This document shows, in pieces, positions 24,815 to 33,008 of a DNA stretch of 64,000 nucleotides (its first letter is position 1; each line of letters opens with the position of its first letter). This DNA is from Pantoea endophytica. GTDB lineage: Bacteria; Pseudomonadota; Gammaproteobacteria; Enterobacterales; Enterobacteriaceae. The position numbers and the translations under genes are program-made. The stretch covers positions 620,001 to 684,000 of the forward strand of contig NZ_PJRT01000033.1 of assembly GCF_002858935.1 (NCBI RefSeq), in the 5' to 3' direction. Below the pieces are notes generated by a model, which saw only the letters and a list, made by a program, of their open reading frames with translations, ran no database searches and was not told the origin of the DNA.

Positions 24815-25219
24815 ATGACGCTTACCGTCTCAGCCTGGTTACAACATAAAATCGACGAATATAAGTTTTCGGTGCGTGATATCACCGTTGACTTCTACAT
24901 GGCTCAGGCAAAGCTCAACCGCACTGATTGCACACTCGACCAACTGCGTCGCTTTAACGACACCTGTCTTGATATGGCAGAAATCTGCGAAATCAACGGC
25001 GACGATCACAGCTTTCTGCATGCCATGGGCAAGCTCCATCACCGCTTAGTGCAGGAGATGGGCAATGCCGATCGTGACCGTTTGTTCCGGATTCAGGCCT
25101 ATCAACTGGCGCGCCTGTCATTAACACGCTTGTGTCATCAACTGGCGCTCAGCGGCGAGTGGGATCAAGCCACCCGCCTGCAGAGTGATTTTGTTCGCCA
25201 CGCAGGCTGGATATTCTAA
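24815..25219 (+). CDS. Unrecognised 134-aa protein, predicted Fur-repressed
   Basis: I do not recognise this protein. It is soluble, with no signal peptide or membrane segment, and looks all-helical. Four cysteines (39, 51, 58, 107) and clustered histidines (65, 69, 75, 76, 108) could bind metal, but no known motif is evident. AAAGGTGG precedes the ATG by 5 bases and the reading frame is well formed up to TAA. A near-perfect Fur box covers the promoter. It lies between the suf operon and ydiJ, where E. coli has ydiH and menI. I infer a role during iron limitation; no function is assigned. Confidence 0.8.
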   Translation: MTLTVSAWLQHKIDEYKFSVRDITVDFYMAQAKLNRTDCTLDQLRRFNDTCLDMAEICEINGDDHSFLHAMGKLHHRLVQEMGNADRDRLFRIQAYQLARLSLTRLCHQLALSGEWDQATRLQSDFVRHAGWIF

Positions 25220-25249
25220 TCCAGCTTTGTGACGTCTCCTACAATTTGT

Positions 25250-28200
25250 TTACATCATTTCCAGTAATGCTTGCAGTGGATGACGCATGCCATTGCCTTC
25301 TGCGCGTTTTACCTGGCTACGACACGAAAAACCGGTTGCCAGACAGCGCTGACGCGGCAGCTTTTGCAATTGCGGATGCCAGGACAGCTCATAAATCCCC
25401 AGCGAATTCTCCAGGTTTACGCTTTCATGGCCATAGGTTCCCGCCATTCCGCAGCAGCCCACATTGACGTTTTCCAGCTTCGCACCAAAGCGCGCAAAAA
25501 TGCTCTGCCACTGATTCGGCGTGGACGGTAGCGCGGTCACTTCGGTGCAGTGCGCAAACAGATACCAGGCTTCGCCGCTGGCGGTTTGCTCCGCACGTGC
25601 CGACAAGGCGGTTTGCAGCCACTCATGCACCAGCTGCACGTTAAACTCGCCGCGCTGCTCGCCCAGCACCTGATGGTACTCATCGCGGTAACAGAGCACG
25701 GTCGCCGGATCGACACCGACCATCGGCATGCCCAGTTTTGCCACGCGATTGAGAAAATCAGCGGTTTTGCTGGCGGTGCGCGCAAAGCGCTGCAGGAAGC
25801 CTTTCACATGCTGCGCCTTGCCATTCGGTGAGAACGGCAGCAGCACCGGACGATAACCGAGTTTCTCAATCAGCTTGACGAAATCGGTGACCAGCTGTGC
25901 CTCGTAATAGCTGGTAAAGGGATCTTGTACCACCAGCACGCAGTTTTCGCGTTGCGCCGCATCCAGCGCTTCTAACTGCTCCAGCGTCAGGTTCATCGCC
26001 GGATGGCCGCCTAACTGCTGCTTGAGGCTCGGCGATGACAGCAGCGGCAAATCCACCATGCCGATATGCTTTTTGCTCAGCTCGCGCATCCACGGCTGCT
26101 TGAGGAAAAAGTTGAACACCTTAGGCGCTTTGGCCATCAGCGGCGCGTAACTCTCCACGGTGGCTACCAGATGATCGCTCATCGGGCGCAGATAGCGGGT
26201 GTGATACAGCTGCAGGAAGCGTGAACGGAAGTTCGGCACATCGATCTTGATTGGGCACTGCGTCGAGCAGGCTTTACACGCCAAGCAGCCCGACATCGCC
26301 TCTTTCACTTCGTGCGAGAAGTCATATTCGCCCTGATTTGCGTGCCAGGTATTACGCGTGCGCTGAATCAGCGTACGCAAGCTGGCGCCCTGTTTCGGCA
26401 GCGCCTGCTCAAGTTGGGTAGGATCCACGCCCTGCTCGGAGAGCAAACGCAGCCATTCACGCGTGAGTGTGGCGCGCCCTTTCGGCGAGTGAATGCGGTT
26501 GCGGGTAATTTTCATCGACGGGCACATTGGGCTACGTGCATCGAAGTTGAAGCACAAACCGTTGCCATTACACTCCATCGCACCGCGCCACTCGTTGCGC
26601 ACCGTAACCGGAATCTGCCGATCGTAGGTGCCGCGTTTCACCGCATCAACCTGCATCATCGGTTCATCACTGCCGAGCGGCGTACAGATTTTGCCGGGAT
26701 TCATGCGGTTGTCAGGATCGAACGCGGCTTTGATGCGGCGCAGCTCATTGAATAACGTTTCGCCAAAGAACTCCGGGCTGTACTGCGCGCGGAAACCTTT
26801 GCCGTGCTCGCCCCACAATAAACCGCCGTAGCGCGCGGTCAGCGCCACCACTTCATCAGAGATCTGCTTCATCAGCAGCTCCTGCTGCGGATCGCACATA
26901 TCCAGCGCCGGACGCACATGCAGCACGCCAGCATCCACGTGCCCAAACATGCCGTAGCTCAGGCCGTGGCTGTCGAGCAGCGCGCGAAAATCGACGATAT
27001 AATCCGCCAGCTGTTCTGGCGGCACCGCGGTATCTTCCACAAACGGAATCGGCTTGGCGCGCCCTTTGGCATTCCCCAGCAGGCCAACCGCTTTTTTGCG
27101 CATATTATAGATGCGCTCAATGCCGCCTAAATCGTCACACAGTTGATAGCCAATCACGCCGCCCAACTGCTGCTGCATCAGCTCATCTAAGCGCTGACAT
27201 AGCGTGCTGATCTGCTGCTCAATCAGTTCGCCATCATCACCGGCAAACTCCACGATGTTGAGCCCCAGCAACTGTTTATCTGGCACATCGGTAATTAATT
27301 CATTTACCGAATGCCAGACGATATCTTCTCGCGCCAGATTCAGGACTTTTGAGTCCACGGTTTCCACCGACAGCGCTTTGGCTTCCACCATTAAAGGGGC
27401 GTTACGCAGGGCCGAGTCGAACGAATCGTATTTGATGTTGACCAGACGGCGCACTTTTGGGATGGGCGTGATGTCGAGGCGTGCTTCGGTAATAAAGGCC
27501 AATGTGCCTTCCGCGCCGCACAGCAAACGCGTCAAATCAAACGTCTGCAAATCGTCGCTGAACACATGACGCAAATCGTAGCCGGTCAGGAAGCGATTGA
27601 GCTTGGGGAATTTCTCCAGAATCAGATCGCGCTGTTCGCGGCAGCGACTCAACACCTGCTGGTAAATGCGCCCTTCTGCGGTCGGCGTGCTGGCCAGCTG
27701 TTCCGCCAGTTCAGTCGGCATGGCGCGCGTATCAAGGATGTCGCCACCCAGTAGCACCGCGCGCAGGCCTTCAACGTGATCGGAGGTTTTGCCATACACC
27801 AGTGAACCCTGGCCTGAAGCATCGGTGTTGATCATGCCGCCGAGCGTGGCGCGGTTGCTGGTGGAGAGCTCCGGCGAGAAGAAGAAGCCATACGGCTTGA
27901 GCCACGCATTGAGCTGATCTTTCACCACGCCCGCTTCAACCCGCACCCAACCTTGCTCGGTGTTGATTTCCAGGATGCGGTTCATGTAGCGCGACATATC
28001 CACCACGATGCCCTGATTCAGCGACTGTCCGTTGGTGCCGGTGCCGCCACCGCGTGGCGTAAACACCAGGCTGGTAAAACGGGTTTCACCGGCAAGGCGC
28101 GCAATCAACGCCACATCCGCCGTCGAGCGCGGAAACAACGCCGCATCAGGCAGCAGCTGATAAATACTGTTGTCGGTGGCAAGCGAGAGGCGATCGGCAT

Positions 28201-28303
28201 AGCTGGTGGCGGTATCGCCGGTAAAGCCTTGCTCTTTCAAGGACTGCAGGAATGTCAGCACCAGTTGAACGAGGCCCGGTGCCTGAGAAATCTGTGGGAT
28301 CAT
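25250..28303 (-). CDS. ydiJ: FAD/Fe-S oxidoreductase YdiJ (D-2-hydroxyglutarate dehydrogenase type)
   Basis: A 1017-aa flavoprotein fused to an iron-sulfur module. Order: PCMH-type FAD-binding domain (about 45-260, with PRGGGTGTNGQSLNQG), FAD-oxidase C domain (about 280-545), a 4Fe-4S region with CLACKACSTQCPIK (about 670), and a C-terminal CCG domain (GCCGMAGTYG). E. coli YdiJ (1018 aa) has been reported to oxidise D-2-hydroxyglutarate. A PurR-type box lies 19 bases upstream of the start, and ydiK is divergent. Confidence 0.93.
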   Translation of the reverse strand: MIPQISQAPGLVQLVLTFLQSLKEQGFTGDTATSYADRLSLATDNSIYQLLPDAALFPRSTADVALIARLAGETRFTSLVFTPRGGGTGTNGQSLNQGIVVDMSRYMNRILEINTEQGWVRVEAGVVKDQLNAWLKPYGFFFSPELSTSNRATLGGMINTDASGQGSLVYGKTSDHVEGLRAVLLGGDILDTRAMPTELAEQLASTPTAEGRIYQQVLSRCREQRDLILEKFPKLNRFLTGYDLRHVFSDDLQTFDLTRLLCGAEGTLAFITEARLDITPIPKVRRLVNIKYDSFDSALRNAPLMVEAKALSVETVDSKVLNLAREDIVWHSVNELITDVPDKQLLGLNIVEFAGDDGELIEQQISTLCQRLDELMQQQLGGVIGYQLCDDLGGIERIYNMRKKAVGLLGNAKGRAKPIPFVEDTAVPPEQLADYIVDFRALLDSHGLSYGMFGHVDAGVLHVRPALDMCDPQQELLMKQISDEVVALTARYGGLLWGEHGKGFRAQYSPEFFGETLFNELRRIKAAFDPDNRMNPGKICTPLGSDEPMMQVDAVKRGTYDRQIPVTVRNEWRGAMECNGNGLCFNFDARSPMCPSMKITRNRIHSPKGRATLTREWLRLLSEQGVDPTQLEQALPKQGASLRTLIQRTRNTWHANQGEYDFSHEVKEAMSGCLACKACSTQCPIKIDVPNFRSRFLQLYHTRYLRPMSDHLVATVESYAPLMAKAPKVFNFFLKQPWMRELSKKHIGMVDLPLLSSPSLKQQLGGHPAMNLTLEQLEALDAAQRENCVLVVQDPFTSYYEAQLVTDFVKLIEKLGYRPVLLPFSPNGKAQHVKGFLQRFARTASKTADFLNRVAKLGMPMVGVDPATVLCYRDEYHQVLGEQRGEFNVQLVHEWLQTALSARAEQTASGEAWYLFAHCTEVTALPSTPNQWQSIFARFGAKLENVNVGCCGMAGTYGHESVNLENSLGIYELSWHPQLQKLPRQRCLATGFSCRSQVKRAEGNGMRHPLQALLEMM

Positions 28304-28321
28304 TATTGAGTGACCGAGATG

Positions 28322-28337
28322 TTGTAAACGTTTGCGT
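28322..28337. promoter_or_regulatory. PurR box between ydiJ and ydiK
   Basis: TTGTAAACGTTTGCGT matches the PurR operator ACGCAAACGTTTGCGT at 13 of 16 positions, with the right half perfect. It lies 19 bases before ydiJ and 172 bases before ydiK, so either divergent gene could be controlled. Confidence 0.7.
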
Positions 28338-28508
28338 CGTGATTTTTTTCAGCCCTTGGTTTTATCATACTTTTCTGCTGGCTGCTGTTTTTTCAGGAAA
28401 GCGCGCCGCCGTCGCTGCTTTTCCTGTTTAATTTTCAGGAAATAGATCATCATTAATCAGGGCTGTTCAGCCCCACTCTGAAGGATTCAATCGAGGTTAA
28501 CCGTTGTG

Positions 28509-29621
28509 ATGAAAGACCTGCAACGCGGTATGGATTTACCGCAAATGCTGTTTTCACTGATGTTCATTCTAATCATGATCATCGCCAGTCTGTGGGTGGT
28601 GCAGCCCTTTATTCTTGGCTTCGCCTGGGCCAGCATGGTGGTGATCGCCACCTGGCCGTTGATGATTCGTCTACAGCACATGTTGTGGGGACGCCGCTCG
28701 CTGGCGGTGATCGCCATGACCATTTTGCTATTACTGTTGTTTATTATTCCTATCGCCCTGCTGGTCAGCAGCCTGATTGATAACAGTGCGCCGGTGATCG
28801 CCTGGGCAACGCAGCGCCATCTGGTAATGCCTGACTTCGATTGGTTGCGACAGATTCCCTACGTCGGCAGGAAACTCTACTCGAGCTACCACAAATTAGT
28901 GGATGGCGGCGGCGCGGCGATGCTGAATCAGGTGCAGCCTTATATTGGTCGCACCACCGGCTTCTTTGTGGCGCAGGCCGGCCACTTCGGCCGCTTTATG
29001 ATGCACCTCATCGTGATGCTGTTGTTCAGCGTGCTGCTTTACTGGCGCGGCGAGCAGGTGGGCCACGGCATTCGTCATTTTGCCTATCGCATGAGTGGAC
29101 GACGTGGCGATGCCGCAGTGCTGCTGGCCGGTCAGGCGATTCGTGCTGTGGCGCTAGGCGTGGTGGTCACCGCGCTGGTTCAGGGCGTGCTCGGCGGTAT
29201 TGGTTTAGCCATTTCCGGCATTCCTTACGCCACGCTGTTAACCGTGTTGATGATTCTGACCTGCCTGGTGCAGCTCGGGCCGCTGGTAGTGTTAGTGCCA
29301 GCGATCATCTGGCTGTACTGGAGCGGCGATACCACGTGGGGCACGGTGCTGCTGGTGTGGAGTTGCGTGGTCGGTACGCTGGACAGCGTGTTGCGTCCGG
29401 TGTTGATTCGCATGGGTGCCGATCTACCGATGATCCTGATTCTTTCCGGCGTTATTGGCGGATTGATTGCTTTCGGTATGATTGGGCTGTTTATCGGTCC
29501 GGTGGTGCTGGCGGTTTCTTATCGTCTGGTTTCAGTGTGGATGCATGAAGCGCCCGAACCGGATGACGATGTGCAGACCGCCATCGAAGCGTTGGCCGAT
29601 CACGAAGAAGAACTACATTAA
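28509..29621 (+). CDS. ydiK: AI-2E family transporter YdiK
   Basis: A 370-aa inner-membrane protein of the AI-2E/PerM family with about eight hydrophobic segments; the exact substrate of YdiK is unknown. The family core GVVVTALVQGVLGGIGLAISG and the C-terminal GLIAFGMIGLFIGPVVLAVSYRL region are clear. GTG (28506) and ATG (28509) are adjacent possible starts; I use ATG, with GAGG about 12 bases upstream. It is divergent from ydiJ, with a PurR-type box between, and is followed by the RprA gene as in E. coli. Confidence 0.9.
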   Translation: MKDLQRGMDLPQMLFSLMFILIMIIASLWVVQPFILGFAWASMVVIATWPLMIRLQHMLWGRRSLAVIAMTILLLLLFIIPIALLVSSLIDNSAPVIAWATQRHLVMPDFDWLRQIPYVGRKLYSSYHKLVDGGGAAMLNQVQPYIGRTTGFFVAQAGHFGRFMMHLIVMLLFSVLLYWRGEQVGHGIRHFAYRMSGRRGDAAVLLAGQAIRAVALGVVVTALVQGVLGGIGLAISGIPYATLLTVLMILTCLVQLGPLVVLVPAIIWLYWSGDTTWGTVLLVWSCVVGTLDSVLRPVLIRMGADLPMILILSGVIGGLIAFGMIGLFIGPVVLAVSYRLVSVWMHEAPEPDDDVQTAIEALADHEEELH

Positions 29622-29634
29622 GCGATCCCCGCCG

Positions 29635-29654
29635 GGTCGCCGTTTATGGCGACC
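29635..29654. repeat. REP-like hairpin GGTCGCC, copy 1
   Basis: GGTCGCC-GTTTAT-GGCGACC, a 7-bp stem with 6-base loop, 13 bases after the ydiK stop. Related copies lie after ppsR (33848-33867) and tcyP (56560-56579). It may serve as a 3' end stabiliser or terminator. Confidence 0.7.
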
Positions 29655-29914
29655 TCATTCACATTAACTCCCACTCAGCGAAGATACACGATCTCTCAGT
29701 TTTACACTGGCCTTACTTTAACCCGCCTAATGCCCCAACTTCGCCCCCGCGCATTTCTTACTGATAATAATTTTTTTCCTTAAGCGATTTTTAAGAAAAA
29801 ACGCAGTTTTAGGCGCTTTAGGCGGAATTCTCTTACGGAATGATTATTTTTACAGCTGAATTGCCGCTTAGCAGGGAAGAAAAAGGCCACGAAAGGTTAT
29901 CAGCTTTAAACTAA
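29655..29914. other. Intergenic DNA upstream of RprA
   Basis: About 260 AT-rich bases between the hairpin after ydiK and the RcsB box of RprA. I see no gene-like open frame, strong palindrome or RNA structure here. Confidence 0.6.
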
Positions 29915-29928
29915 TAAGAGGATTCTTA
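29915..29928 (+). promoter_or_regulatory. RcsB box of rprA
   Basis: TAAGAGGATTCTTA matches the RcsB/RcsAB consensus TAAGAATATTCCTA at 11 of 14 positions and is itself a near-palindrome. It is centred about 43 bases before the inferred RprA start, where RcsB activates rprA in E. coli. A -10-like TAACAT follows at 29952-29957. Confidence 0.8.
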
Positions 29929-29963
29929 AAGACGCCAGCGAGCCTGATCAATAACATGTTTCC

Positions 29964-30070
29964 TATGTTTTGAATCAAGCTACTGATTTCTAAACAACCT
30001 TATTCCCCTGAGTAAAGTGAAGAATTGCTGTGTGTAGTCTTTGCCCATCCCCTGTGATGGGCTTTTTTTT
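29964..30070 (+). ncRNA. rprA: Small regulatory RNA RprA
   Basis: Recognised from near-identity to the 3' two thirds of E. coli RprA: CCCCTGAGT, then GAATTGCTGTGTGTAGTC, then TTTGCCCATC...GATGGGC and a T-tract. The 5' hairpin AATCAAGC/TGATT and the leading bases are diverged, so the 5' end (about 29964) is inferred from alignment. RprA, with Hfq, opens the rpoS leader and activates its translation, and is induced through the Rcs phosphorelay; an RcsB box lies upstream. Position after ydiK matches E. coli. The last stem GCCCATC/GATGGGC plus eight T is its terminator. Confidence 0.93.
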
Positions 30071-30083
30071 GGCTTTTTTTTAG

Positions 30084-30114
30084 ACAAAAAAATAAGGCCA
30101 GCGGCGCTGACCTT
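30084..30114 (-). terminator. ppsA terminator
   Basis: On the minus strand AAGGTCAGC and GCTGGCCTT pair with one mismatch, followed by ATTTTTTTGTC, about 57 bases past the ppsA stop and just beyond the RprA terminator from the opposite direction. Confidence 0.75.
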
Positions 30115-30171
30115 GATAATTACACTAATGACACATCAGATTCTCATCTGATGCATCAAATTACCGCCTGG

Positions 30172-32559
30172 TTAATGTTTGGATGCGTTCAGCTCTGCCA
30201 AACTCAACCAGGTTTCAACCACGGTATCCGGATTAAGCGACAGGCTATCAATGCCCTGCTCCATTAACCATGCCGCAAAGTCCTGATGATCCGACGGTCC
30301 CTGACCACAAATACCGACGTATTTGCCCTGTTTTTTTGCCGCTTTGATCGACATCGATAACAGCGCTTTCACGGCATCATTACGTTCATCAAACAGCGCG
30401 GACACCACGCCAGAGTCACGATCGAGGCCCAGAGCCAGCTGTGTCATGTCGTTAGAGCCGATGGAGAAGCCATCGAAGTGCTCGAGGAACTGCTCAGCCA
30501 GCAAGGCGTTGGACGGGATCTCACACATCATGATCACTTTCAGGCCATTCTCGCCGCGCTTCAGACCGTTTTTCGCCAGCTCGGCGACCACCGCTTCGGC
30601 TTGATCGACGGTACGCACGAACGGAATCATGATTTCAACGTTGGTCAGCCCCATTTCGTTACGCACGCGCTTCACCGCTTCGCACTCCAGCTTGAAGCAG
30701 TCGCGGAAGTTGTCAGCAACGTAGCGACCGGCGCCACGGAAACCGAGCATCGGGTTCTCTTCTTCCGGCTCATAACGCTCGCCACCCACCAGGTTGGCGT
30801 ATTCGTTGGTTTTGAAATCGGAAAGACGAACAATCACGCGCTTCGGCGCAAATGCGGCACCCAGCGTCGCAATCCCTTCGGTTAGACGGCCGATGTAGAA
30901 CTCAATCGGGTCATCAAAGCCTTTCATCATCTGACGAATCTGCTGCTGCAATTCCGGCGTTTGCTGATCAAACTCCAGCAACGCTTTGGGATGCACGCCA
31001 ATCATACGGTTGATAATGAACTCCAGACGCGCCAGGCCAACACCTTCGTTCGGCAAGCAGGCGAAATCGAACGCACGATCCGGATTACCGATGTTCATCA
31101 TGATCTTCAGCGGCAGTTCCTGCATGGTATCGACCTGCGAGCTGGTCACTTCGAAGTCCAGCAGTTGGTCATAGACATAACCGGTATCACCTTCGGCGCA
31201 GGAAACCGTGACTTTGTGGCCATCTTTCAGGTGATCGGTGGCATCGCCACAGCCCACCACCGCCGGAATGCCCAGCTCACGCGCGATGATCGCTGCATGG
31301 CAAGTACGACCGCCGCGATTGGTGACGATGGCTGAGGCTTTCTTCATGATCGGTTCCCAATCGGGATCGGTCATGTCGGTTACCAGCACGTCGCCTTTTT
31401 CAATGCGATGCATCTCGCTGATGTCGTGGATGACTTTGACTTCACCAGCACCGATGCGATGACCAATGGCGCGGCCTTCGACCACCACGTTGCCTTTGCC
31501 CTGCAGCGTATAACGTTCCATCACCTGACCGTTGGAGCGCACCGTTTCCGGACGCGCCTGCACGATGAACAGTTTGCCGGTGTGGCCATCTTTCGCCCAT
31601 TCAATGTCCATTGGGCGTTTGTAGTGCTGCTCAATCAGCACCGCCTGACGCGCCAGCGCCTGCACTTCATCATCGGTTAAGCTGAAGCGATCGCGCTGTT
31701 CCTGCTCGACATCTTCAATCCGCACCTGCTCGCCATGCTCCTGCGAATCCGCATACACCATGCGCAGCTTTTTTGAGCCCATTGTGCGGCGCACAATCGC
31801 CGGACGATTGGCGGCCAGCGTTGGTTTGTGCACGTAGAACTCGTCGGGGTTCACCGCGCCCTGCACCACCATTTCGCCCAAACCAAAGGCGGAGGTGATA
31901 AACACCACTTGATCAAAGCCCGATTCGGTATCAATGGTGAACATTACGCCCGACGAGGCGAGGTCCGATCGCACCATGCGCTGAATACCGGCCGAGAGCG
32001 CCACGCCGCGATGGTCGTAGCCCTGATGCACACGGTAGGAGATGGCACGATCGTTAAATAAGGAGGCATAAACGTGCTTCACTGCGATGATGACCGCGTC
32101 ATAACCCTGCACGTTAAGGAAAGTCTCCTGCTGGCCGGCAAACGAGGCGTCGGGCATATCCTCGGCGGTGGCTGACGAGCGCACCGCAAAGGAGGCGTCG
32201 GCATCATCAGCAGAGAGTTGTTCGTAGGCGCTACGAATTGCCGCTTCCAGTTCAGGCTGGAATGGCGTGTCGATCACCCATTGACGAATCTGTTTACCCG
32301 CTTGCGCGAGCTCAGCAACATCATCAACATCCGTTTTATCCAGCAAATCATAGATCCGCTGGTTCAGTCCGCTTTGATCGAGGAACAGATTAAACGCGTA
32401 AGATGTGGTCGCATAACCGTTTGGTACGGAAACACCCAGCGACGACAAATTCGTAATCATTTCTCCAAGGGAAGCATTCTTGCCTCCCACCCGATCAACA
32501 TCATGCATGCCAAGCTGGTTGTACCAGAGCACTAGCGACTGTTGGTCTTGATTGGACAT
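30172..32559 (-). CDS. ppsA: Phosphoenolpyruvate synthase
   Basis: A 795-aa gluconeogenic enzyme making PEP from pyruvate and ATP with release of AMP and phosphate. The N-terminal ATP-grasp-like domain begins LVLWYNQLG..DVDRVGGKNASLGEM, the swivelling phosphohistidine is in GGRTCHAAIIARELG (about residue 420), and the PEP-binding barrel ends with the catalytic cysteine in YVGICGQGPSD. It is divergent from its regulator ppsR. A Cra-type site 92-105 bases upstream suggests activation by Cra, in reciprocal control with pykF. Confidence 0.97.
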   Translation of the reverse strand: MSNQDQQSLVLWYNQLGMHDVDRVGGKNASLGEMITNLSSLGVSVPNGYATTSYAFNLFLDQSGLNQRIYDLLDKTDVDDVAELAQAGKQIRQWVIDTPFQPELEAAIRSAYEQLSADDADASFAVRSSATAEDMPDASFAGQQETFLNVQGYDAVIIAVKHVYASLFNDRAISYRVHQGYDHRGVALSAGIQRMVRSDLASSGVMFTIDTESGFDQVVFITSAFGLGEMVVQGAVNPDEFYVHKPTLAANRPAIVRRTMGSKKLRMVYADSQEHGEQVRIEDVEQEQRDRFSLTDDEVQALARQAVLIEQHYKRPMDIEWAKDGHTGKLFIVQARPETVRSNGQVMERYTLQGKGNVVVEGRAIGHRIGAGEVKVIHDISEMHRIEKGDVLVTDMTDPDWEPIMKKASAIVTNRGGRTCHAAIIARELGIPAVVGCGDATDHLKDGHKVTVSCAEGDTGYVYDQLLDFEVTSSQVDTMQELPLKIMMNIGNPDRAFDFACLPNEGVGLARLEFIINRMIGVHPKALLEFDQQTPELQQQIRQMMKGFDDPIEFYIGRLTEGIATLGAAFAPKRVIVRLSDFKTNEYANLVGGERYEPEEENPMLGFRGAGRYVADNFRDCFKLECEAVKRVRNEMGLTNVEIMIPFVRTVDQAEAVVAELAKNGLKRGENGLKVIMMCEIPSNALLAEQFLEHFDGFSIGSNDMTQLALGLDRDSGVVSALFDERNDAVKALLSMSIKAAKKQGKYVGICGQGPSDHQDFAAWLMEQGIDSLSLNPDTVVETWLSLAELNASKH

Positions 32560-32650
32560 TGAGATTATCCTTTTAAATGATGTGAATACACATGGAACAT
32601 TTTGCTATTCGCCAAACCAGCCTGGCACAACCGATTAATAAAGACTAAGT

Positions 32651-32664
32651 GTTGAATCGTTAAA
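32651..32664. promoter_or_regulatory. Cra (FruR) site upstream of ppsA
   Basis: GTTGAATCGTTAAA fits 13 of 14 positions of the degenerate Cra motif RSTGAAWSNNTHHW. In E. coli Cra activates ppsA from a similar upstream site. Confidence 0.75.
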
Positions 32665-32710
32665 GCAGGAAAAGAAAGACAAAATCGGATTAGTACTTAG
32701 AATTAATTGT

Positions 32711-32720
32711 GTTGCGCAAC
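32711..32720. repeat. GTTGCGCAAC palindrome, copy 3
   Basis: Perfect 10-bp palindrome in the ppsA/ppsR interval, centred 82 bases from copy 4. Confidence 0.6.
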
Positions 32721-32792
32721 CGCCCTATTTCACGCTAATAGATTGCTGAAGCGATATTTTTCCCCTTTTCAGAGGGTTAGCGATTGATTTTT

Positions 32793-32802
32793 GTTGCGCA
32801 AC
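32793..32802. repeat. GTTGCGCAAC palindrome, copy 4
   Basis: Perfect 10-bp palindrome flanked by T-rich sequence (TTTTT before it), about 205 bases before ppsR. Confidence 0.6.
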
Positions 32803-33008
32803 GCCTTCACACTTTATTTCATGCGCGAAAAGGAAAATGCGCGAAAATAATGCTTTTCAAAACAGCATTTCATCTAATATTGATTATTCGCTGATTCATC
32901 TTTGTGAGCGCAATAGCGGACAATATGGATATTTCATTTTAATATTATTTAAAATGAAATATTGTCATCGACAACTTGGGCATTGCCAGGCAAGAGGATA
33001 TTTGCACT

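Larger units (their letters stand above)
32560..33008. other. ppsA/ppsR divergent intergenic region
   Basis: 449 AT-rich bases between divergent genes. Contents: a Cra-like site (32651-32664) near ppsA, two GTTGCGCAAC palindromes 82 bases apart, and an A/T-rich stretch before ppsR. A 60-codon frame (32837-33019) has no gene-like features. Confidence 0.6.

Noticed and set aside
28841..29548. 235-codon frame within ydiK, same strand
   Set aside because: Out-of-frame shadow of ydiK; Arg/Gly/Ser-rich and without homology by eye.
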